In this document: in pieces, positions 1 through 5,098 of the stretch
Layout of the letters: the number at the start of each line of letters is the position of its first letter
Position numbering within the stretch: the first letter of the stretch is position 1
NCBI GenBank assembly: GCA_905236665.1
Contig: CAJONF010000126.1
Location: forward strand, 1 to 7,299
Direction: 5' to 3'
Origin: an uncultured Selenomonadaceae bacterium
GTDB taxonomy: Bacteria; Bacillota; Negativicutes; Selenomonadales; Selenomonadaceae
DNA length: 7,299 bases
Translations under genes and position numbers: made by a program
Notes under the pieces: generated by a model
The model's database searches: none
What the model was told of the DNA's origin: nothing
The model's input: only the letters and a program-made list of their open reading frames with translations

Positions 1-5
1 CCTCC
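1..5 (-). promoter_or_regulatory. Ribosome binding site of the next gene (off the left edge)
   Basis: Read on the minus strand, the ilvB stop TAA is followed directly by GGAGG, which ends at the window edge. This is a full Shine-Dalgarno core, so another gene should start within about ten bases outside the window and be co-transcribed with ilvB. By family knowledge the usual partners are ilvN (regulatory subunit) or ilvC, but neither can be seen here. Confidence 0.75.
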
Positions 6-1694
6 TTAATTGCCCAAAATCATTTGATCAAGTCGCCTGCCACCGGGCACCATGGGAATAACGTTTTCCTCTTCCGGCACGTAAACATCAATGACAGCCG
101 CGCCTTTAGAGAAGAGAATTTCTACTAAATCATCTTCCAATTCTTGAGCCCGCGTCAAACGATAGCCGCGCATACCCATTGCATTGGCAATTTTTACAAA
201 GTCGCGTTTATATTTCAGTTCGGACGCCGAATAGTGGTGATTGTAAAATAATCTTTGCCATTGCCCAACCATGCCGAGAATAAAATTGTGAACAATGACA
301 ATTTTAATATCAATGTCGTGGTCGGCAATCGTGGCGAGTTCTTGGATATTCATCATAATTGAGCCGTCGCCGGTGAACAGCACAACGTTTTTATCGGGGC
401 AAGCCAACTTCGCGCCCATTGCGGCAGGAAGTCCAAATCCCATAGTTCCCAGTCCGCCAGATGTGAGAAATTGTCTCGGATTGCGAGCTTTAAAAAATTG
501 CGCCGCCCACATTTGATGCTGACCAACGTCCGTGACCGCGATTGTATTTTCGTCGCAGATATTGCTGATTTTGTCGATGAGCGCGCCAGGTTTAATTTCG
601 TCGCCTTCCTCTTGCCAGCTGAACGGGTGCTCTAAACCTTTGGCAATAGCTTGATTCTTCCATGCAGAAAATTTTTCAGCAAAATTTGTGGGCGATTTGT
701 CAAGTTTTTCTCTGAACATCGGCAACGATTGGCGCAGGTCGCCCAAAACTTTTAAATCGGCTTGGACATTTTTATTAATTTCGGCAGGATCAAGTTCAAA
801 ATGAACAATCTTAGCATTGGGTGCAAAATCTTTAACACGTCCCGTCACCCTGTCACTAAAACGCATTCCTATGCACAACAACAAATCGCAAGCTTGAATC
901 GCCATATTCGCGCCGTAAGAACCGTGCATACCTGCAAAGCCAAGATAACCTTCCGTGTCCGCGTCAATGCAACCAAGCCCCATTAAAGTTGAAGTCGACG
1001 GGCAACCCAGCCGCTCTAAAATTTTTCTAAGCTCATCGGAAGTGTCGGAACTGGTTACTCCGCCGCCGCAAAAAATCAAAGGACGCTCGCAAGCCTCCAC
1101 AGCTTTAACCGCCTCATCAACAGCCACCGCCGCCACAGGATTTTTGCCGCTGTAGCCGCGCAGATTTATTTTTTCGGGATATTCAAAATTAATTTCCATA
1201 TTAAATACGTCCGCCGCAATGTCAATCGATACGGGACCAGGTCTACCCGTCCGAGCAATAAAGAACGCCTCTTTAACCACGCGGGGCAATTCGTTCGCAT
1301 CTTTAACAAGGTAATTGTGTTTAGTTATCGGCGTGGTAATTCCGCAAACGTCAACTTCCTGAAAAGAATCTTTACCGATAGCGGGATTGGCAACCTGTCC
1401 TGTAATGCAAACAAGCGGGACTGAATCCATGTTCGCCGTAGCAATGCCCGTGATTAAATTCGCCGCACCAGGACCGCTGGTAGCGATAACTACACCAACT
1501 TTTCCACTCGCACGCGCATAACCATCCGCCGCATGAACTGCGCCTTGCTCATGTCCCGTTAAAATGTTCGGGAATTTCATTTTATAAATTTCATCATAAA
1601 GTTTCAGCACAACGCCGCCCGGATAACCAAATACCAGTTCAACGCCTTCATTTTTTAGGCTCTCAAGGAGTGCCCGTGCTCCGTTCATCTTCAA
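6..1694 (-). CDS. ilvB: Acetolactate synthase large (catalytic) subunit
   Basis: Thiamine-diphosphate enzyme that condenses two pyruvates to 2-acetolactate, or pyruvate with 2-oxobutyrate to acetohydroxybutyrate; the first common step of branched-chain amino acid synthesis, in the cytoplasm. The 562 residues are normal family length. Visible motifs are FGYPGG (22-27), the cofactor-activating Glu49 in GHEQG, ATSGPGAANL (71-80), RFSDRVTG (278-285, the RFDDR-like FAD-domain signature of the anabolic enzyme), and the cofactor/Mg motif from GDGS (442-445) to Asn470. The usual NN at the end of that motif is HN here, but the metal-binding second Asn is kept. The QWQ tryptophan (479) is present. The start is TTG at 1694, eight bases after AGGAGG; an in-frame ATG two codons later would sit 14 bases away, which is worse. 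It has its own promoter and is separated from the upstream operon by a terminator. The FAD-type motif argues against catabolic AlsS. Confidence 0.97.
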   Translation of the reverse strand: MKMNGARALLESLKNEGVELVFGYPGGVVLKLYDEIYKMKFPNILTGHEQGAVHAADGYARASGKVGVVIATSGPGAANLITGIATANMDSVPLVCITGQVANPAIGKDSFQEVDVCGITTPITKHNYLVKDANELPRVVKEAFFIARTGRPGPVSIDIAADVFNMEINFEYPEKINLRGYSGKNPVAAVAVDEAVKAVEACERPLIFCGGGVTSSDTSDELRKILERLGCPSTSTLMGLGCIDADTEGYLGFAGMHGSYGANMAIQACDLLLCIGMRFSDRVTGRVKDFAPNAKIVHFELDPAEINKNVQADLKVLGDLRQSLPMFREKLDKSPTNFAEKFSAWKNQAIAKGLEHPFSWQEEGDEIKPGALIDKISNICDENTIAVTDVGQHQMWAAQFFKARNPRQFLTSGGLGTMGFGLPAAMGAKLACPDKNVVLFTGDGSIMMNIQELATIADHDIDIKIVIVHNFILGMVGQWQRLFYNHHYSASELKYKRDFVKIANAMGMRGYRLTRAQELEDDLVEILFSKGAAVIDVYVPEEENVIPMVPGGRRLDQMILGN

Positions 1695-1702
1695 AATTTT
1701 TA

Positions 1703-1708
1703 CCTCCT
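1703..1708 (-). promoter_or_regulatory. Ribosome binding site selecting the ilvB TTG start
   Basis: AGGAGG on the minus strand, eight bases before TTG (1694-1692) and 14 before the in-frame ATG (1688-1686). The spacing favours TTG as the initiation codon. Confidence 0.8.
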
Positions 1709-1725
1709 CTAATAAAGCTTTGCAA

Positions 1726-1754
1726 ATTATACAACGAATAAAACCGTTTGAAAA
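1726..1754 (-). promoter_or_regulatory. Probable sigma-70-type promoter of ilvB
   Basis: On the minus strand a perfect TATAAT (1731-1726) lies 17 bases after TTTTCA (1754-1749), a 4-of-6 match to TTGACA. Transcription would start near 1719 and leave a leader of only about 25 bases. That is too short for a T-box or a leader-peptide attenuator, so control through those mechanisms is not supported here. Confidence 0.65.
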
Positions 1755-1781
1755 TATTTTCGGAGCAATTAAATTTTCTGT

Positions 1782-1828
1782 AAAAAAAAATCGGCGTTAG
1801 AGTTTTTAGGCTCTAGCACCGATTTTTT
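1782..1828 (-). terminator. Rho-independent terminator after the GerMN gene
   Basis: An 18-base inverted repeat (1785-1802 against 1811-1828) with an 8-base loop. It is fully complementary except for one mismatch and one G-U wobble. Read on the minus strand the stem ends in a run of nine U. It begins seven bases after the GerMN stop codon and lies upstream of the ilvB promoter, so it separates the two transcription units. A-runs flank both sides, so it could also work on the plus strand, but no plus-strand gene ends here. Confidence 0.9.
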
Positions 1829-1834
1829 ATAAAA

Positions 1835-2470
1835 TTATTTTAGCAAGTCATTCATGCGTTCGAGTGGCACGCTTAAATCCATGTGACCAGAAAGCGTCTC
1901 AACTTTCTTGCCGTCAACTAAAAATTTCACGCGTTTAACTTCAGGAAAATTTGTTAGCGTGTCCACGATTGAGCCAATTAAAAATTCTTCACCCGTTGAA
2001 CCACCGACAAAACCTTTTAAAATGCTCCCGTCAAAATCAACCGTAGCTAGTTCGCCGCTAACAGTGACGCTTTTAATCGCCGCATTCTTCGGAAAAATTC
2101 GCGTCAAGTTATCTTCGTAGGGTTCTTCCATAAGCGCGCCGACTGCGGCGGTATATTTATCGGTTGAATCGTCAAATAAGATTTCGCGTTCGACTTCAAC
2201 AAGTCGCATACCCGAATCATCTGGGAAATATATTTTCACGTTAATTGCTTGTTCGGTCTTTTCATCTTTTGACGGCAAATTTTCCACGGATTTAACTGGT
2301 TGAGCGGGCGCAGGTTTAGTTTCAGTTTTATTTTCCGGCTTAGTTTCAGGTTTAGTTTGCACAGGCTTAGCAGGTGCAGGTTTATCGGGCGAGTCATCAG
2401 CTGGCGGTTTATCGCAACCTGCAGTAAACAAAAGGAGCGCGAGCATTGCCGGCACTAAAAATTTTTTCAC
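1835..2470 (-). CDS. GerMN-domain lipoprotein
   Basis: A 211-residue exported lipoprotein. Residues 1-18 form a signal peptide ending in FTAG before Cys19, the predicted lipidated residue (a slightly atypical lipobox with Thr at -3). Residues 20-70 are a Pro/Lys/Thr/Glu-rich flexible linker with repeated TKPE/KPAP words. Residues 75-205 resemble the GerMN (sporulation/spore germination) domain: INVKIYFPDD, then LMEEP, LTRIFPKNAAIKSVTVSGELATVDF and a VKRVKFLVDGKK end. GerMN domains are non-catalytic envelope domains, often found next to amidases. The start is GTG at 2470, nine bases after GGAGG, and overlaps the amidase stop by four bases (GTGA), so translation is probably coupled. Asp at +2 after the Cys would mean inner-membrane retention under the E. 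coli sorting rule; whether that rule applies here is unknown. A specific role in germination is not implied. Confidence 0.87.
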   Translation of the reverse strand: MKKFLVPAMLALLLFTAGCDKPPADDSPDKPAPAKPVQTKPETKPENKTETKPAPAQPVKSVENLPSKDEKTEQAINVKIYFPDDSGMRLVEVEREILFDDSTDKYTAAVGALMEEPYEDNLTRIFPKNAAIKSVTVSGELATVDFDGSILKGFVGGSTGEEFLIGSIVDTLTNFPEVKRVKFLVDGKKVETLSGHMDLSVPLERMNDLLK

Positions 2471-3531
2471 GATTCATATCCTCCTTGATTGAAATAGCGA
2501 TTTACGGCGTTGGCAATGGCCTGCGCGAGTTTGTGCTGATAGTCGTTGCTTGCCAATAATTTTTCTTCGCGTGGGTTGGTGATAAAACCCAGTTCGATTA
2601 GTGAAGCGGGACATTTTGAATGGGTCATGACGTAAAATCTTGCCGCCTTTACACCGCGATTATTTAATCCGCCGAGCCTGGCAAGTTCTTCGTTAAGCAG
2701 GCGGGCAAGGCGTTCACCTTTGACGGCGTTCGGCGCGTGATAAGTTTCCATACCGTTTGCATGACCGTTTGAAAAGGCGTTGCAGTGAACACTGATAAAC
2801 AGCGCGGCATTTGGCGGGGCTTTATCAACGCGTGCTTGCAGTTCGACAGGGTCGGCTACGCCTGGCGCGGCAACGTCAATATCTGTTGTGCGTGTCATGA
2901 CGACTTTATAACCGGACGCTGTCAAAAGTTTCTGCGCCTTCAAAGAAACAGCTAAGGCAACAGATTTTTCCGTTACGCCGGTGGGACCAACTGCGCCGGA
3001 ATCTGAACCGCCGTGCCCAGGATCTATAACGATAACTTTTCCTACGCCGTCATAAAATTCATCAGACCAATTATCCTGCGCTAAAGTTTTTTTCACATCA
3101 ACGACAACGCGGGCGGATTTTTTATCGGAGCGATTCTCCGGCTCAACGGAAATTTTCACGTCGCTTTCAACCACCGATTTAAAATGAATCTGAATCCGCG
3201 TATGTTTAGGTTGAATCTCATTGGTGATAATTCTTTCGACAAAATCTTTTGCGCCGGATTGAATTTGCGTGCCGGAAAGGCGGCTCACTCTACCGGGCAA
3301 AGTGTTATCTAAATCGACGCGCAGAAGCCCCGCTTTTAAATCGGTCGAAACGTCGCTTGAATCAATTTTACCGCCGCCAAAAGAAATTTCAATCCGCAGA
3401 GTTTCTTTATCCAAATCAAAAGCGTTTATCCCTGTCAACTCGGCGGGTTTTGCTAAAGCTGTACTGTTCGCCGCGCATATTAGGATAAACAGAAAGCTAA
3501 AACACGTTAAAAATTTTTTTAGCAAAATCAT
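2467..3531 (-). CDS. Exported N-acetylmuramoyl-L-alanine amidase with AMIN domain
   Basis: Zinc hydrolase that cuts the bond between N-acetylmuramic acid and the L-alanine of the stem peptide; acts in the periplasm or wall. The 354 residues comprise a signal peptide (1-27, probable cleavage after ALA27), an AMIN-like beta-rich targeting domain (about 33-148) and an Amidase_3 catalytic domain (about 164-347). Expected zinc ligands are all present: His173 in DPGHGG, Glu188 in TEKS and His249 in SVHCNA. The catalytic Glu313 lies in IELGF. The enzyme is therefore predicted active. It overlaps the upstream DUF3006-type gene by four bases (ATGA) and the downstream GerMN gene by four bases. The ATG at 3531 has an AGGA seven bases upstream; a TTG two codons later is six bases after GAGGA and would give MLKKFL, so the exact start is uncertain by two residues. 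The domain order matches AmiC/CwlD-like cell-separation or wall-remodelling amidases. Confidence 0.93.
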   Translation of the reverse strand: MILLKKFLTCFSFLFILICAANSTALAKPAELTGINAFDLDKETLRIEISFGGGKIDSSDVSTDLKAGLLRVDLDNTLPGRVSRLSGTQIQSGAKDFVERIITNEIQPKHTRIQIHFKSVVESDVKISVEPENRSDKKSARVVVDVKKTLAQDNWSDEFYDGVGKVIVIDPGHGGSDSGAVGPTGVTEKSVALAVSLKAQKLLTASGYKVVMTRTTDIDVAAPGVADPVELQARVDKAPPNAALFISVHCNAFSNGHANGMETYHAPNAVKGERLARLLNEELARLGGLNNRGVKAARFYVMTHSKCPASLIELGFITNPREEKLLASNDYQHKLAQAIANAVNRYFNQGGYES

Positions 3532-3737
3532 TCCTCATTCCTAATTATCTTAATCGTTAAATAATCACCTTCGGCGGCGTCTTCAGGCAGGAAATCGGCA
3601 GGTAAAACGAATTGTCGGAATTCGTCCTCGTCCTCTTCAATGTAAAAAACTGCCGCGGCTGTACCGTCCTCCAGCTCTTCAATTCTGTCAAGGTACGCGG
3701 TTATTTCTTTTTGTCCTGTTTCTTTTTCGCTATCCAT
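3528..3737 (-). CDS. DUF3006-type small acidic protein
   Basis: A 69-residue, strongly acidic, soluble protein. The pattern from ITAYLDRIEELEDGTAAAVF through FVLPADFLPEDAAEGDYLTI resembles DUF3006 proteins, which read roughly 'DRfEgd.Avve....ipr.lLPegakEGDvi'. DUF3006 genes are commonly placed next to ComEC-like metallo-hydrolase genes, as here; their function is not established. The ATG lies inside the 3' end of the hydrolase gene (37-base overlap, different frame), 13 bases after an AAGGAGG. The spacing is a little long, but no other start codon fits. The ten residues before the domain are extra relative to the typical family start. Its stop overlaps the amidase start (ATGA). There is no signal peptide, so it is probably cytoplasmic, unlike its neighbours. 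Confidence 0.82.
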   Translation of the reverse strand: MDSEKETGQKEITAYLDRIEELEDGTAAAVFYIEEDEDEFRQFVLPADFLPEDAAEGDYLTIKIIRNEE

Positions 3738-4747
3738 TTATCTACCCAATCCTCCTTATTTTCAGATTCAACGGAAAAAGTTTTGCCGTCGCTGATTATG
3801 GTGATTGTGCCATTCCAACGCGTGCATAAAATATTTTTCGCGTCTATGCCCTGGTTAAGATAATTTTCCAGCGGCTCGCGGTGCGGGTGACCATAAGTAT
3901 TGCGGCGTTCTTCGTCGGGGCCACAAGAAATTAAAACATAACTGGGATTAACCGTCGCCACAAAATTTTCTGTCGAGGCGGTGTAGCTACCATGATGACC
4001 GGCTTTAAGCACATCGCATTTCAAATTTTTAGCGTCATTATCCGCCCAAATCTCCGACTCAACTTTCTTTTCAGCATCGCCCGTGAACATCATAGAAAAT
4101 TTTTTATAAGTTAATTTTCCGACGACAGATTCATTGTTCGGATCGGATTTTTGCCCGCCGTTTACCGCGTCAACAATTTCTTGCGTCGGATAAAGCACGT
4201 TGAACTTAACAGAATTTCCGAAATCCAGCGTATCACCGACCTTCAGCGCGTGATGAGCAATTCCCTTGGCGTCGATAGCCTTCATATAACTTTTATACAG
4301 CGGCGAAGTCGAAGTAATGCCATTATCATAAACTTCTGCGACGGAAATTTTTTCTAAGTAAGGATTGGCTGTGACTTCCTTCTTGCTCGGATTGATTAAA
4401 GCTTTTGCGCTACCGATATGGTCGGCGTGGGGGTGCGTTAAAATTAATTTGTCAATCTTCGTAACGGAAAATTTTTCCAGCTCGCTGACCAGCAAATCTC
4501 GTTCATCGGTGTCTGAAGTATCGATTAAAATTGTCTGCTTGCCGGTCTGAATTAAAATCGCGTCACCCTGTCCCACGTTCAGCATAGAAATTTTTAAATC
4601 GCCGCTAACAGTCTGCGTAGCGGCTTCAGTTTTAGCTTCAGTTTTAGTTTCCGTTTTAGTTTCTGTTGATGATTCGTCCTTAGTTCCGCCACAACCGCTA
4701 AGGATAAACGCCGTCAACAAGAATAAAGTAAAGAAAATTTTTTTCAT
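3701..4747 (-). CDS. ComEC-like metallo-beta-lactamase-fold lipoprotein
   Basis: A 348-residue exported lipoprotein. The signal peptide ends in a clear lipobox LSGC with Cys19, followed by a low-complexity KTET/KTEA linker (about 24-45) and a metallo-beta-lactamase hydrolase domain (about 50-325) of the type found at the C-terminus of the DNA-uptake channel ComEC. Visible metal motifs are HPHADH (105-110), GDAE (223-226), GHHGS (250-254) and TYGHPH (284-289), so the two-metal site looks intact. The channel (Competence) domain of ComEC is absent, so this is a stand-alone surface-tethered hydrolase. A nucleic acid substrate is plausible from the family but unproven. The Lys-rich tail (KKKQDKKK) overlaps the DUF3006-type start by 37 bases. 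The ATG at 4747 has AGGGA seven bases upstream and lies four bases after the stop of the 64-residue protein. Confidence 0.9.
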   Translation of the reverse strand: MKKIFFTLFLLTAFILSGCGGTKDESSTETKTETKTEAKTEAATQTVSGDLKISMLNVGQGDAILIQTGKQTILIDTSDTDERDLLVSELEKFSVTKIDKLILTHPHADHIGSAKALINPSKKEVTANPYLEKISVAEVYDNGITSTSPLYKSYMKAIDAKGIAHHALKVGDTLDFGNSVKFNVLYPTQEIVDAVNGGQKSDPNNESVVGKLTYKKFSMMFTGDAEKKVESEIWADNDAKNLKCDVLKAGHHGSYTASTENFVATVNPSYVLISCGPDEERRNTYGHPHREPLENYLNQGIDAKNILCTRWNGTITIISDGKTFSVESENKEDWVDKWIAKKKQDKKK

Positions 4748-4751
4748 TGAA

Positions 4752-4946
4752 TCATCCCTTCTGCTCGTTCTTGTAGATTATGTAAAACCTGATAATTTTC
4801 GTGACTGACCAAAAAGCAAACGACGCAATATAAATTTTGTCCATTGTCGACAGGTTGCTATAATCGAAATGCCAAAATAGGAATATCGCCGCCAATATAA
4901 TCAGCCCGTCGAATTTATCAAAAGCTTTTTTTAAACTATCTAGCAA
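4752..4946 (-). CDS. Small two-helix membrane protein, function unknown
   Basis: A 64-residue protein, first gene of the operon. It has two predicted hydrophobic helices, about residues 14-27 (GLIILAAIFLFWHF) and 37-57, joined by a short polar stretch and flanked by a Lys-rich N-terminus and a KNEQKG tail. I do not recognise the family. It starts with TTG at 4946, nine bases after AAGGAGG, a textbook site; there is no in-frame ATG before residue 35. It ends four bases before the lipoprotein hydrolase gene and sits just downstream of a good promoter, which supports it being real and co-expressed. It could be a membrane partner of the hydrolase, but nothing in the sequence shows this. Confidence 0.75.
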   Translation of the reverse strand: MLDSLKKAFDKFDGLIILAAIFLFWHFDYSNLSTMDKIYIASFAFWSVTKIIRFYIIYKNEQKG

Positions 4947-4955
4947 AATTTTTCG

Positions 4956-4962
4956 CCTCCTT
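4956..4962 (-). promoter_or_regulatory. Ribosome binding site for the TTG-started 64-residue protein
   Basis: AAGGAGG on the minus strand, nine bases before TTG at 4946. No ATG lies in a usable position, so this site decides the start. Confidence 0.75.
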
Positions 4963-4972
4963 TTTTTTGAGA

Positions 4973-5002
4973 ATTATATCATGCTTTTTTAAATATTGCC
5001 AA
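4973..5002 (-). promoter_or_regulatory. Promoter of the five-gene envelope operon
   Basis: On the minus strand TTGGCA (5002-4997, 5 of 6 to TTGACA) and a perfect TATAAT (4978-4973) are 18 bases apart. The start point would be near 4966, just before the ribosome binding site of the 64-residue gene, giving a leader of about 20 bases. This is the only strong promoter seen upstream of the operon. Confidence 0.75.
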
Positions 5003-5031
5003 ACGCCATGAAAATTTTTGAAAAAAATATG

Positions 5032-5061
5032 TAAGCATTTTCTAAGAAAATAGTTTATAAT
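5032..5061 (+). promoter_or_regulatory. Probable promoter of the RTX protein gene
   Basis: A perfect TATAAT (5056-5061) lies 38 bases before the ATG. The -35 is weak: TAAGCA (5032-5037) at 18 bases matches only three of six positions. A weak -35 with a palindrome in the spacer suggests either dependence on an activator or control by a repressor, but this is inference. Confidence 0.55.
5037..5051. repeat. Short perfect palindrome in the RTX promoter spacer
   Basis: ATTTTC-TAA-GAAAAT: six-base arms around a three-base centre, lying between the putative -35 and -10 of the plus-strand promoter. It has the size and position of a repressor operator half-site pair. The region is very AT-rich, so chance cannot be excluded. 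Confidence 0.35.
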
Positions 5062-5098
5062 TAAAACATAGATAAAAATTTAAAAGGAGTGAAAAATC

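Noticed and set aside
295..1155. Plus-strand short open frames opposite ilvB
   Set aside because: ilvB is certain from its motifs along its full length. The opposing frames overlap each other, have no ribosome binding sites and resemble no protein.
1695..1834. T-box or leader-peptide attenuator controlling ilvB
   Set aside because: The only hairpin ends the upstream operon and lies upstream of the ilvB promoter. The predicted leader is about 25 bases, too short for either mechanism.
1835..2470. GerMN protein as evidence of sporulation or germination
   Set aside because: GerMN domains occur in many non-sporulating Firmicutes as envelope lipoproteins, and no other sporulation gene is visible.
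3249..4550. Plus-strand open frames of 61-91 codons opposite the amidase, DUF3006-type and hydrolase genes
   Set aside because: Antisense shadows of well-supported genes, with basic low-quality peptides and no start signals.
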